Source: Mugil cephalus (lineage: Eukaryota > Chordata > Actinopteri > Mugiliformes > Mugilidae). From it: a DNA stretch of 64,000 nucleotides. Position numbers and translations under genes: made by a program. Shown here piece by piece: positions 1 through 12,909 of this stretch; the first letter of the stretch is position 1, and every line of letters begins with the position of its first letter. The stretch is taken from assembly GCF_022458985.1 (NCBI RefSeq), contig NC_061783.1:2448413-2512412 (forward strand), in the 5' to 3' direction. A model generated the notes under the pieces. The model did no database searches. It saw only the letters and a list, made by a program, of their open reading frames with translations, and was not told where the DNA came from.

Positions 1-572
1 GTGTGAAAGTGGTGAAAGTTAAGTTTCATTAAATCTGTCGGCATCGTGAGCCTGAGGCACTAGAGGAAATATGAACCAGCGAGTTTGTGTGCACCCTTAT
101 CTTTGTTGACTTGAACAAAGATTTGAATATTCTGCATTCAAGGAGGTGTATAATCTGGTTTTTGAATGTTATGTGTTTACATTGGCTTTTGATGGATTAT
201 GAACATATGCAGTACGAAAGTAGCAAATGCATAGAGATAAACCGTGAATTTGATTGAATGTACAAGATGACAAAATGAATATTTCTATTTGTACAATATG
301 GAAAAAGGGAGATTTAGGGCTTTAAGAACTGGGGTAGGAAAACATGGACGCTCAAACGCATCTGAACAAATCTCTCATCATCAGTAAATCACTAACTCCT
401 AAGATTGCTTGACTGCAATGTTCTTAAAACTTTTGGCCCTTTAAAAGAAAACTGTAGTGTCGCCAGATACAGCTAATGGTATCTGGAGACTTGAAGTGTA
501 AACTTTAGGGGCTGGACTTGTTTATACATTATTACAGTCACTATTTACGGTATTTGAAAAAAAGCAGCCGTG

Positions 573-1690
573 TCAATAAAGTGCAGACTCAGAGTTGAAC
601 AGATGGATGGCATAGGGATAGAAACTCTCCTTCAGCCTCTCAGACAGCGCAAACACCAGCCTGGCGGCAGTAGGGAGAAGAGTCTGGTGTGACTGGGCTG
701 TGCCAGGATCTGCTTGGCCCTTAACCTGCATCGTTTTGTATAAATGTCCTGCAGGTTTGGGAGAGGGGTGTTGATGGTCCGCTCCGCTGAACAGACCACC
801 CTTTTGAGGGCCAGAAAATCCTGCCTGGTGCAGTTTCCAATCCAGGTGGTGATGGTCCCACACAATATGCTCCCAATAGTGCAGGTGTAGAAGTTTCTGA
901 GCACCCTGAGAGCGTGGAGGCTTAAAGTCTCTCAGTGTGTTTACATGCACGTGAAAAAAATGGACTATAACAGGAGAACTTAAGTGCATGTAAACACGTT
1001 ACTCCGACTAAAATCGGAGTTCTCATTATCCAATTGAGACACCCAGATAATGCGATTGGAATCGAAGTTTTCATCGGATAATACTCCACCACCGCTGCGC
1101 TGGCGTGTGACCCCAGAACAAACACGTACATGAAAGCCGATCGCAGAAGAAGAAGAAGAAGAAAAACGGAGCCGTCTGAGGGAAAGCGTGGATCTTACCT
1201 GCACCAGAAGTAGCGCAAACATTACGTACAACATTAAAAAATATATTATTATCCGTCTGGTTGTTATTTGAAATGCTGGTCTGCCGCATGAACGACTATT
1301 TTATGACGTAATAGGTCACCTGGAAATCGGGCCGTATTAATGTGGTATTATCCCGCTGAAAAGACACGTATCGCCACCTAGTGTGGAGGAGGAGAACAGT
1401 TATTCGATTTTCTTGCGCTGCATGTAAACTGGGACAAGGACTGTAGTGAGAAAGTGGAATTTTGAGCATAGCTCGATTAAGTTCTGCATGTAAACGCACT
1501 GTCTGGGGCGTCTGAGGACGTAGCAACGCCTTCTTCACCATGGTGTTCAGTTGATGAGTCCTGTGAGATGGTCACTCCCAGGTATCTCTTTCAAACCTCA
1601 GAACCACTGATGATGAGTGGATGGAAGTCCCTCTGCTGTTTTGTGCTGAAGTCAACGATCAGTTCAGATTTTGACATTTTTAAAAAAATG
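573..1690 (-). pseudogene. LINE reverse transcriptase C-terminal remnant (Rex1/L2-like), split by a MITE
   Basis: Read on the minus strand, the two halves (about 1690-1502 and 932-573) give the C-terminal end of a non-LTR retrotransposon reverse transcriptase. The visible signatures are LIVDF near the start, then LRNFYTCTIGSILCGTITTW, then LPNLQDIYTKRC, then SHTRLFSLLPPG, and finally the ERLKESFYPYAI end motif. This order is typical of fish Rex1/L2-like elements. The halves are separated by an unrelated MITE at 933-1501. The frame is broken by a stop after the SGSEV region and by shifts between the YTKRC and ERLKES blocks, so this is a dead fragment. The clade is assigned from motif memory and is uncertain; that it is a LINE RT end is fairly sure. 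Confidence 0.75.
933..1501. mobile_element. MITE family A, copy 1 (non-autonomous DNA transposon)
   Basis: The element begins CAGTGTGTTTACATGCA and ends with its inverted counterpart TGCATGTAAACGCACTG. The same GCATGTAAAC word recurs inside both ends (about 985 and 1421). A perfect 7-bp-arm palindrome sits at 1001-1020. It is flanked on both sides by TCT, which fits a 3-bp target duplication. It interrupts a LINE remnant, so its limits are well defined. It has no coding capacity. Related copies are at 22714-23564 (reverse orientation) and 44988-45598. The superfamily cannot be settled by eye; CAGTG/CACTG ends with a 3-bp duplication would fit a CACTA/Chapaev-like element. Confidence 0.8.
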
Positions 1691-1701
1691 AAAGTGTAAT
1701 A

Positions 1702-4700
1702 TTAAACATGGGAGATCTGTGAGGTGACAATAAGCTGATGGGAAGTAGTGACAGTACCGTAGCCACAGCCTTGTGGTTCTCTTGAGTGCTGTATTTCTGT
1801 AAAATATGGTACACTGAAATTTATATGTATCTGCAAAAGTGTTTTGTTGATGTTTTCTGTAAAGACATTCTTGTCTCTGATTTGTCTGCCGGAGATGACT
1901 TTGCTATGTGGCACCCTGGGGTGATAAAAGTGTTGAAACACAGACAAAAACAGAAGAGAAAAAAAAGAGTGCGGGAGTGTGAGACGGATGACAGAAGTCA
2001 TCCATTAAGCGAGCCGAGCAGTCCTGGTGTGAATATTGCATTTCTGCGTTAACTGCAATTACAGGCCTGTTCACTGGTTCACCTCCTGCAGAGGGCAAAA
2101 ATGGAAGACAGAGGTACTCCTGCGGGACCATGAGAATGTTGCCTGGCCAGGCAGGGATGTGAAATATGGTAACACACACACACACATCTTACTCGAGTTT
2201 AACGCCACTGCTGTCACATCTTCCGTGTCTCGGTGGTTAAAGTGATCCTAATCTGCGTTCGTGTACTGCAGGGTGCTAAAACTCACTTTGTCTGGTGTCA
2301 TCTTGAAATGCTGTCTCTCTCCTATTCAAGGGGAAATTTGGCCATGGAGACTGATACACCACTGCCGAGCTTTCAGAGAAAATCAGCACTTGCTCCGTTG
2401 AAATAAGTGACATTATCTTGATTGATGGGAGGGAAATTGTGTCAGTGAAATTTCAGACTCATTTCAGGCTGAATTGGTGTCACATGTGGCCGTCCTTCCT
2501 CAATGCACAGATTTCTTCTTCTGCTGCACAGGACAGTCTAGCGAGGTTTACTCCTACGCAAACATTGCATGCTGAGGGATGGCAAAACGTTCGTAATCAA
2601 CCTTTTTACTGCTACAGAAAAAAGCAAGGACGTCACGAAACATGGACACGCAACATCCAACTAATAGGCTGAGCCACAGGAGACTGCTGGGGCCAAAGGT
2701 CAGCCAGATGACAACTCTGAACCGAGGGCCAAACAAAATAACCTCTCTGCTGCTCCTAATCTCATCTAATGATGTCCCCGTGGGCTGACAGCCCTTATGC
2801 CATCCCGACTGTCATTACAGCGTTCTACTTCCCATACTTCTACTATGTACTGTGACAGAATGAATGTTTCATGCTATTAGATTGCTATAACAGTATCTTT
2901 GTTTCTGCTTCACAGGGATGTTTATTTCATTTCCACGGTGGACATAGAGTATGACTCCAGATTCCACAGAAATACAAAGACTCCACAGTGTTGCCTGTCA
3001 TTTAGTGTTCTTCTCATCATTCCCTCTGCACATTAAAGATTACAAATTAAGGACAATAGGTTCTCCAACTTTAGATTGACCTACGTGAGAAGCAAAGGAA
3101 CAGCACTTTCTTCCATTTTGATACAGTAGCACAAGGGAGTAGGTTTGATTTTGACATTGGTGGGGACATACACGTTCTCCAAGGCAGCACTCTGGAAAGT
3201 TGTTTTTTTGCATTTGCAAGAATTATTTCATGTCATGTAGAGCTGAACAATCAAGCAAATGATCACAAAAAAAAACAAATCAGTAATCGAGATGAATAAA
3301 TAACTTTGAAAAAGTGTATCTCTTTGTCATTAAATATTGTCTTTTATTCAATACCTGTATTGTTGAGCCTCTACAGTTATATACCCTTTAAGTTATTTAC
3401 ACTTTGACTCCAAAAGAAGTGGCTTATGTCGAGTTGTCTTTTCTCTGCCATCCTGTTAACAACACACACACGGACGCAAACACGAACAACCACAAATGTA
3501 ATTTGTCTAGCTGACGTAACCCAGGCAAAACAAAGGCCAAAACACGTCGACAACTTACATTTGCAGAAAAATGCAGTGCCGCCTCCTGTCCTGTTCAACT
3601 AGCAGCAGGTTACAAGTAGCACTACAAGCATATGGAGTGACAAATGAGACGGCCGATCACGTTAGCGGAAACTGGGAGAGCCAATCGGAGAGCACTATTT
3701 AGGTTAGAGACAGGATTTCTAGCAGAGATCTACTGTTAACCCTTTGTGTGCTGTATTAACTAAACACTACGGACACCAGTTGTATTGGTAGTGATGACCC
3801 AGTAGTGGCTAGATATTGGTAAGGACGTGAGCGTTTTAAGGACGGTGACCAGGAGGGTCTGGTTGCGAAACTGCATGGCCGGGAACTATCGTCAGTTTAG
3901 TTTAGTTGGGATTTGATCTTATTTATTCAGGGTCTTCCAATAGTTTAAGGTTCAAGAACCAGTAACAGCTGCTTAACGCCCACAAGGCTGTTTGACTTTA
4001 TATTTTGCATTTCATGTAATTGCCCCTCAGGTCTAAAAGCAGAAAGTGGTGCAACGAAGTCCTAATGGTTCAGTCACAACAACACAGGGAGGATGTGGCA
4101 AACTCTGAGTAGTGCTTACTGTAAGATGTTTTGAATTTGACATGACCAAAGCTGAAACCACACTGTGCCCCTGGGAGCAACAAACAAGGCTTATGCTGCG
4201 GTGATGTAGCCTGAGCCCTACCCATGGATGGAAGCGATAAATTTCAGCAATTCTTCCCATCTGTGACAAGAGTTTTTTTTTTTTTTTTCTGTACTTGGAA
4301 TTTTGCTTCCAAGCATGTTATGAGCTAAGTATTTTTCTTTGCTACATTTCAAATTGCTTGCAGGTCGTTTATTTATGTCATTAACCAAACAGCTGCAACC
4401 ATATTCCCCAGCTTTTGTTTTGATTGTTAATTTGAACATTTCAGCTTCAACTCTTCCCACTTTGTCCTTGTTGCAATGAATGATTACGACTGACCCTGCT
4501 TTTCTAAAGTGCAGTCCACAAAGACATGTGAATTTTTTCTGAAAGTTGGTAAGGTGTCCCTGACCGACAAATCACATATTCATTAGATTGAAAACATAAA
4601 AACCACTTAAGTATTTCTCAAGGCTAACATGAGATAAAGAAATATTGGTTTTGTGTGTTTTTAAAATTTTTATTCTAAATCTTCACAGCAGCTACTAGAT

Positions 4701-5737
4701 GGAATGCTTGAAACAGGTTTTCCGAACAAAAGAACGATCATTACCTTGAGGGATGACACTAAAATCAAAAAATTTGACAATGAAAAATATTTTGGATTGT
4801 ATGGAGAGCAATTAGTCTCTCAATATTAACAAGAACTGAATACATCACTATTAGTATAAATAGTTTCATAAATGTATTAGCAACTGCTTTTGAAAAGCTT
4901 CCTGCACATGTGAATGTCTGTTTAAGGGGTTTATATGATCCCAAGGATACTTTAGCATACAACTAGCACAACACACCGGAATGTATTACAGTCTCCAGTT
5001 AAGTTGCATTCTGGGTAAAGATGTTTTAAATAACTACATCTTCCTCTGGTACATTCCGAGGTCAGCATCTTCAGTTCCAGGCGAGTATTTTTTCGCCAAA
5101 GTGTCACTTCTACTGGAGAGGGACATTTTGGAACTGCTGCTTCTCTTTCCACCCCTGCACACCAAATAACACTTGGATGGCTCCAGCTCCACAGCGTGCT
5201 TCCAGTAAAGGGACTGGTGGTACCAGCCGCTTTCCAGTTCACACATACACTCGCGCGCAGTGTCAAACCACAACACACTCACGTTGCCAGGAAGGGGTCA
5301 AATTAACGGCTGACTTTGCAGCTCTCGGGCGGACACTCGCACACACGCAAATACACACACACAGAATCATTTTCATCCCCCCTCCTTCTCCGCCCTTCCG
5401 CTCACAGCACACCCTCTGCTTTCTTTCCTTGTTCTCTCTCTCTAATTTGCATAATATACTCTCCTTCTGAAGCTTGGGATGTGTGCACGGACATACACAC
5501 ACACACACACACACACAGGACTGACAGATGGCACCACTGGCTTCAGACGCGGTGCAGAGCGGGAATGTGAGGGGAATGAAGGAAAGAGGAGAATGTTCTG
5601 GTAAAATAAACACACACACACACGCAATAATACCATAATAATCCTGGGCACTGGCCTTGGCACTAACCTGGGGAAAACCCTGATGTGCCAACTCACTGTT
5701 CCTCTCCTGCTGGTAGAGATAGGTCATAGAGTGCAAA
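1702..5737. other. Intergenic stretch without recognised gene
   Basis: Reading frames here are short and resemble no known protein. There is a short CA run near 2168-2186, a poly(T) run near 4274-4288, and a stretch at 2680-2820 that looks less AT-rich and more constrained than its surroundings. CA-rich and CT-rich sequence increases from about 5340 to 5640. Confidence 0.5.
5495..5517. repeat. (CA)n microsatellite
   Basis: An uninterrupted AC dinucleotide run, inside a broader CA/CT-rich area (about 5340-5640) that includes further ACACAC runs near 5610 and 5946. Confidence 0.9.
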
Positions 5738-6240
5738 CTGTCATACATCAGCCACAACATTATGACCACTGAGGGGAGAAGTACTGGAAATAACTCTGAC
5801 CATCTTGCGACCATTCAGTGTTCTGCTAGGAAACTTTTGGACCTAGCATTCATTCATGTGGATGTTACTTAGACATGTAGCACCCACCTAGACCAGACCA
5901 GACACCCCCACTAGAAAGCAATGACTTGATGCAGCCTGACACAGACACACACACACACACACAAACATCTCAACAAAACGTGAAGAATAGCACCAGGTGT
6001 TGACCAGGCCTCCAAGTTCACAAGATCCCAAACTGATCAAGTATCTGTGGGATGATCCACAGAGGCCCCTCCCCTCAACTCATAGGACCTAAAGGCCCCC
6101 ACCTACTAAATTCTGTTTGCAGTTTCACAGGACACTCTCATGTCCATTCTCTGATGAGTCACAGCTGTTTAGGAGGGACATGGGATAACTACACAATATG
6201 AGGAAGGTGGTCATAATGTTATACCTGATCGGTGCATATA
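5738..6240. mobile_element. MITE family B with inverted ends (CAGCCACAACATTATGACCAC type)
   Basis: The left end reads CATCAGCCACAACATTATGA followed by CCACT. The right end carries the inverted match GTGGTCATAATGTTATACCT followed by GATCGGTG, ending near CATATA. The element is about 500 bp long and has only short open frames. This end sequence is very common in teleost genomes as an abundant non-autonomous DNA repeat. A fragment with the related TTTTAATGTTGTGGCT end lies at 8121-8155. The exact superfamily is not determined here; TA-flanked insertion is possible but not clear. Confidence 0.7.
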
Positions 6241-6463
6241 CTCATGCACAGGCTTCATGATGCAAAGACATGCATGTGGTTGAGGAGAGGGGAAATCTTT
6301 AAATGGACTAAATAAACTCATCTGCTCCTCTTCAATTAATCTATGTTTTTTTGGGGGGGTGGTTGTCGGGAAGGTGACGGCAGGTCATAACGTGTCTATT
6401 CTGTCGGCCTGAGTTATCCTCGTAAAGCTCTGGGCCTGATTATCCTGCAATGACTCACCCAGG

Positions 6464-6590
6464 GAGAGAGAGAGAGAGAGAGGTGAACTCAGTGCACAAG
6501 AACCCAACAACCAGGCCACTGGTTACATAGCTATAAACAGAGAGAGAGAGAGAGAGGGCGAGAGTGACAGAGAGAAAGAGGGAGAGAGAA
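6464..6590. repeat. Two (GA)n purine tracts
   Basis: Runs of GA at about 6464-6482 and 6538-6590, separated by some 55 bp of unique sequence. The second is imperfect (GAGAGGGCGAGAG and similar). Confidence 0.9.
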
Positions 6591-8120
6591 CTGGGCCTTG
6601 AAAGGCATCAAACAGCGCAATCCCCAGCTCGAGCATGTGACAACTAAGAATGAGGACAAATTGCACACAAGTTTTCATTGCACCAGCCACACACGCACAG
6701 ACAGACAAACAAACAGGCGTCTATCATTTAACCTGCGTCCCTTCGGCTTGTTTGTCATAGCTGTGCAAGATGGGCTCTCTCCGGCTACCCGGTGCCGACG
6801 TTCGCGACGTGATTCGCACCAAGTGGTACATGTCAGGTCATATAATTAACTTGCTAATGTAGTCAGTAATCACAGAGAGAGAGGAAAATAACAAAAACAA
6901 CAGGCTGTCGCGGACAGATCTGCAGCCGGCAGGCTTTGTTGATGCCGCAAGAGTCGAACGTTGGTTAAAGTTGCGTAACATCTCCCGCTCTGCACAAAGG
7001 CAGGGGGTGACATTTAGTATTGGCCAGATGGGGCGTCCGGAGTGGTGACAAACACATGTTGACACAGACACACACACGCCTTTGCACACAGAAAGCATCC
7101 ACGCTTCTAAAAGGTTTCCCTAATTAGCTATATTTCATTCAACTCAGCAATGTTCACACTATTTTGGGAGAATGTCCACTTCTAGACAATACACAGGATT
7201 TCCCATTCAAGCTCCCAGTCTCCTATCCTTCACATTTAATAAAGAGCTCATGACTTGAAAGGGTTTTGTGTGTACTTCGTACACATTCATAAGAAAGACT
7301 GTATGTTCAATAACAAAAGCAAGCACCCACATGAATACGTCTTATATGACTTGATAGACTCGAAGCATTTATGAACTACAGTAGGCCTTGCCTTACCTTT
7401 CTTTTGTTTTAACTTGAGGAGATTCTTGTGTTTTACTTAAATTTGATTTGCAGAAGGAGCACTCACAGTTCTGGTCAACTTTTGTTTTGCCAAAGTAGTA
7501 TTTGCTCAGTTTGAACTGAATATTTCAGAAGGCCATCCACTTACGCACACAAGCAAGCACCCACACACATATCTGTTGAGGCTGATTGAACGGGACTGGG
7601 CGGCGTTCTCACAGCACTAACTGTCACCACAGCGAGAGGTCAAACAGAAACAGTAGCACAGCTTATATAAGTCACAATAACAGGGGCAGGGGGGAGAGGG
7701 GGTGAGGCGACAGAAGTGTGGAAATGTGAGTGTATGTATGTGTGTGAATAGAAAATAAGAAAGAAACAGATCATTTTATGTTTGCTTTTCAAACACCTTC
7801 TCAGGCAGTCTTCACTGCACTGACATTAACATCTTTTATCTTCTGCAATTAAAATTACTTACACATTTATAACAATATGTAACTAATACCACTGAGCGTG
7901 AAACTAGAATGTTCCACGTCATTAAAACATTTAGTATTTGGGAAAACATCACCTTAACCTTCCACATCTGTTCCAGCTACTGTTTCAACCTCTTACTTTT
8001 CAACCTTTTCACCTTTTCTTTCTGATGTTGACATCAGCTGGTATCGCTACATCTATCACCACCAACACCAACACCTTATGCTAAGTCTGGTAAGGCACCA
8101 ATATCAATGATATTCACTTG

Positions 8121-8155
8121 GTTGGTGGTTTTAATGTTGTGGCTAATAGGTGTAT
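8121..8155. repeat. Fragment of MITE family B end
   Basis: GGTGGTTTTAATGTTGTGGC followed by TAATAGGTGTAT matches the typical end of the same teleost repeat family seen at 5738-6240. It is truncated, with no matching opposite end found nearby. Confidence 0.55.
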
Positions 8156-8884
8156 TTTTTATTTTGTTTAGTAATCCCTTGGGGGGAAATTCTTTCTCTA
8201 CATCTAACCTATGCATTAGTTCATAGAGCAGTGTGTACATTCGGAGCAGTGGGCTGACCTCTCTGACCCAAACCACCGCCATAGCCAATACTCCATGGCT
8301 CCGCCAATTACAACACACTCCAAGCCTGGATGCCAGCCCAAACTTTCCTCACCCACAAATTTTTGATGGGGAAAGTTGGACTGGAGCCACGCCACTGGGA
8401 ACGGATTATGCCCCTGCAAAGATCTGCCAGGACAATCAAATTGTTAGTGTGTCCTTTATGCTGTGATGGACAGAAGAGTAACAGTGACTTAGTCACATGT
8501 GTCAGACACATTTTTCTTCTTTTTGTGGTAATTGTAATTAAGGCCAAATACATTTTATAGAAACAGCAAGTATGCATATACCACATTGTTCTTATATTTC
8601 TTAGGGGTTCAATTTATTTTGGCATCAGTGCTCTTGCATTACTTGCCAGATGCCAAAATGTGCTTCATCAGACATTTTAGGAGCTGGCTGAATCAGATCA
8701 AACAACTTATAGATCAAGTCTCTCAGTCAGCTTGATTACAGGACTCTTTTTCTTTAGTTGATTTTTACAAAAAGTAATGCTGGTGTAAAAGAGGCCAGAG
8801 AGAATAGACAGGCTGGATAAAGAAACTGGCATGTTTAAGCGTTTGCAGGTTAAGGTGGGGATGACAGAAGGCCAACACAGGCAG

Positions 8885-8976
8885 AGAGGAAGACATGTGG
8901 AGGAAAGTGTGGAGGAAAGGGTGGAGGGAGGGAGGGAGGAAGGGAGGGAGATGAAAAGAGAGAGAGGGAGGGAGAT
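8885..8976. repeat. Purine-rich GGGA/GAGA tract
   Basis: Nearly all-purine strand with GGAG, GGGA and GAGA units. The open frames across it are low-complexity artefacts. Confidence 0.85.
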
Positions 8977-10619
8977 TTTCTATAAGCAGAAGCTAAAGAG
9001 GTCAGACTGCTAGTTTCTGGGTCAAAGCGCATTAAACAAGCAGCCGTGCTGGGCCATCGTCCTCGGCCCGCTGGCGGCAGAGCAATGTGGACAGGCTTCC
9101 ACCAACTGTGACCACACATTAGGCACTTACTGCAAGCAATACAGACACTGCTCAGGGCGTCAACACATACAGTTACCCTTTAATCAAATCCACAGCATAT
9201 AGGGACACACACAGAACTACATCTAGCAGACCGGCAGCTAGTAGTGCCGTGTGGCACGAACGTTAACCCTAACTGTAATCGGTTACGCTTCCAGGAACAC
9301 CACTGAAGGCGTAAACACCGGAAGGTAACACACACAGAAAAATGTATGCTGTATATGCAGGAAGCTGGGAATGGGAATCACTAAGTTGTCATCAGGGCAT
9401 CCATAGCTTATTTTTATGTCACATTCCTACAGTGGCTTAGCCTGGGAGCAGTCTCACAAGCATGTTGGAGCTCCGTCTTTCTGTCTCTGGTGGTAAAATT
9501 TAGCTCAACTGTTGATCCTACCAGGATAGCAGTGGAAGAAAACAATAACATGCTGAAAGGTCCTTACTTAAGCGCTCCCATTTGCCAAGCTGCCTGATAG
9601 AGATACTGCAGAGATTAGATATTACTGCCACTCTATGAAGTGAGAGGATTGAGATATTCTGAGATAAAGAGAGCCGGGCTGGAACATTTAAACTTTTACT
9701 CTCTAATATGGGTCGAGTTCCAGAGCTGGATCTGGACAGTTCCCAAGGTGGATCCTCATTGTCTTTTTGCAGCCTATCACATACTGGTAATCCCATACCT
9801 TTTGAAGACACCCATACTTTATGCCCCAAATTGTAAGGCAGGCTTTGCGTACTATATAACAAAAAAGTAAAAAGTAATATCATGCCTGGCTGACCAGGTG
9901 ATGACTCCACTCCCATGGCCACAGAGCATAAAAGAGATCTGTCAATCAACTGGTTGATTCAACTTCCTGTCAGTTAACCTCAAATGTCATAGAAATATAT
10001 CTAATGTGTCAGTTTATGAGAGGTTGATATTGAATGTTACGCAACTTTAAAGGCCTTTTGATCATGGAAATAGTAGTTTATTCAAACAGTCAAACGTCCA
10101 TTTATTTCTACTATGTATATCACTGGTCTTCATCAGCAATGGTTTCCAAGGCAGTCATGGAGATAGACTTTGCGCTTGGTAGCTAATAAACAAGAGTGAG
10201 GCTTATGGTTGAAAGCCCTGTAATCAGCATTTAAGTAGACATTGAAGTGGATGGTTCATTAAATTACTATCTCATTTCTTTCATGCTTAGTTTTATTTTT
10301 GATGATCTCTCTCTACTAGTTCCTCTCCTCACAGTGCCTGCAGCACAGAGGATAGCAATCTTTTTCATCTTCTGTTGTGATAAGGGCTATTGCAGCTGCA
10401 TTTTTTTTTATATTCGAGCATTGTTTATTGGTAATTTGATGCGATTAAACCAATATTTTAAAGACAGAAACTGCCCATTGACTACTCCTGAACAACTTCT
10501 ATTCATTTGCCTTGACATTTGTGAGGCTAAATGTGGTAGACGTTTGAGTGGCAACTACTACGAGGCTAAAAATGCCACTTCCACCTAATTCATAAACTAG
10601 ATTCTGGCTAAAGAGCCAA

Positions 10620-12900
10620 AACAGGACTTGATAAAAGCAGAAATATTCCTTCAAGGGCGAATAATGGACCCAACTGAACTGAAAGCAGCCATTAGACAAA
10701 AGAGTCAAGAGAGAGCGAGAGAAAGAGACAAATATCTTTCCAATTATCAGCTCTGGAGCATGTTCTTAAGAGCGAGCTGAAAGGACAGGTTATTAAGCTT
10801 TAATGCATCACAGCATAGGAACCATTCAAGGCCTTCTCTCTCATTAGACCTACCACCAGACACAAGCGCGTGCGTAAGTACCCGCACGCATGCTAGCACG
10901 TGTTCATTGCTAAGCACCTCGCACTACACTAAACAGTTAAACACTGGTAATGAGAGTGTGAGTGCTGCCTAGTCTGCTTACAGAGGGAATAATTGCAGAT
11001 TTAGCCAACAAGGGCATTTTCATTCCCCTGTATAGATGGGATTAGTGCACATAAAGAAAACAGGAGTCATATTTTCCTAATAAAACCACTCAACAGGAGA
11101 GAAAATGCTGTTGGAACCATGCCCAAATACTGTATACAACATGTACGCAGCTTTTGATAAATCCTTGAGAAATAAAGAAAAGAAAAAACATTCATCGCAT
11201 TTTTTCTGGATGTAACATTCTTTTCATGAAAAAACAGTGTTAGAATTCAAAGTAATACTTATAGAAAAACACTACTGAGCAGAGGTGCAATGCTTCCTCA
11301 TGCAACACAGGCCTGATTTAAATTCCATTTTATGCCTTTTTCCCATCAAAGCAAACACACATCATGATGAAATTTCTGTGGATGATATTTTGCCCCGGTT
11401 GTGGCCTGAGCACTAGTGTGTACTGTGGGGTTGATTCCACAAACAAAACCAGAATTGATTCTCCTTATTGAAATCCACCATATAATATGTGAGGGAATCC
11501 GTCCACCTGTAAAGCCCCTTTAGCCTCAATAAATAAAAGCAGAGAGAGTGGTGAAAACGAATGAAAACAGGCGATCTCCGATCAACCTGGGAGAATGCAG
11601 GACTGAAACGATTTGGCCCACTCAGCGGGCTGGGGCTTTTACGCAGCCAAGCGCCACCATATGAACACATTAGCAAGACAAAACACCGTCAAACACCCAG
11701 TCCAAGTTCCTGGGATCAATGAAGAAGTATTGGCTTTGGTGCTTCTGCTCAGTCAGCCACTAACTCTCCTTCTGTCCATTGCTGCATCCAGTGATCATCA
11801 CCATGTGTGCACACTGTGGCCCTGAGTCTGATGAGGATGATTTTCCATAGATGGGATGATTAATGTTCCCGCTCTAAGATGGTGAGTGAGATTGATGCTG
11901 CCCGCTATCCCCTCCTTGCCTAATCTTTCATCCTTACAGTAAATATGACACAATGTCCATATGCATGCAAAAAACAGCCTGATTACAAACAGCTTGCAAG
12001 CCCTCGTCCCTTTTAATGATTACATCCAAAGGCACTCTCCCAGTCAAATGGCTGTTTCCCTTAATGAAATTAGCAGGTCGCACTATCTGCCTCCTCTGAG
12101 GGTGAAGTAAGGAGTTTCCACAGGGGTCACCCAGCTAAGTAACCCTAGTTAAGCAACTCTCATGCAAATGAGATGTAAATCAGGCTAAAACGGAACACTA
12201 GTTAATTTGGCCTCCTGACATTGCAAACAGTCACAGGGGAGATCCAATGCAAATTACATGCAAATGACAACTGACGGTCTTTATCTCGATTGGCTAAAGG
12301 GTAGCATGCCTATGGCTTCAGGTTCACATCTAGTTTTGTCTATGCAAATATTTAAAATATCCAAGTGGAACTAAAGAAAAGAAATACCCACTGGAGAGAT
12401 GGGGGGTGGAGCGGTGGACAAGGTTCACAACAGGTCACAAGTCTGTCATCACAACAGCTGAAGCATTATACGCCCCCGCACCGCGTGGCCCGGTGCAGTG
12501 GAGGAAAAATACAGACCTCAAACCAGGGAACAAGAGGGAACCAGACATTACATTCCAACCGCTCCACATTTACCAAAGCCAGGACCCAGCTGTGTGTGAT
12601 CCAGCCAACTCCTACCTCATCTGGAGCTGCGCCTCCTATATTCAAGTCCTGAGCTTGAGCCCTATGGTATAAAGCCCACATATAAATATGGCAATCTCGC
12701 TAGGGTGGTATTAACACTTGACAGAGAGCATATCTAAAGCTAAACCCTCCTGGGAAGAGGTCAAACCTTTGCACCGACAAGCCCCTGAAGGCCATGTGAC
12801 AGAGGAAAATGACTTTCTCTAATGCTGAGTCCATACACTGACCCACAGTATGGATTTCTGTGGACAGCAGCAGTTAATTGACCCCCCCACCCCACTCCCC
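10620..12900. promoter_or_regulatory. Candidate conserved non-coding region (enhancer-like)
   Basis: This region has mixed base composition, few repeats, and dense homeodomain/POU-like words (ATTA, TAAT, ATGCAAAT), without coding signal on either strand. The densest part is 11940-12360. Several blocks (about 10740-10860, 10960-11110, 11430-11680, 12365-12680) have the look of constrained vertebrate non-coding DNA. This is inference from texture and motif density; no alignment was possible. If real, the target could be e2f2 or a gene to the left of the window. Confidence 0.35.
12162..12349 (+). promoter_or_regulatory. Cluster of four POU octamer motifs (ATGCAAAT)
   Basis: Exact ATGCAAAT octamers occur at 12162-12169, 12247-12254, 12258-12265 and 12342-12349, all on the plus strand. 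Two are separated by only 3 bp, a spacing compatible with paired POU-factor binding. Octamers are the classical recognition sites of Oct/POU proteins. Binding here is inferred. Confidence 0.45.
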
Positions 12901-12909
12901 CTCACCATC

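Larger units (their letters stand above)
6600..10600. other. Intergenic stretch without recognised gene
   Basis: No reading frame resembles a known protein. The stretch holds a family B repeat fragment at 8121-8155 and a GGGA/GAGA purine tract at 8885-8976. The remainder is AT-rich unique sequence. The 143-residue minus-strand open frame ending near 9518 matches nothing I recognise and has no flanking splice logic. Confidence 0.5.

Noticed and set aside
5263-5814. 183-residue minus-strand open frame
   Set aside because: It spans CA/CT microsatellite sequence and the end of a MITE. Its VCVCVCVC runs are translation of CA repeats.
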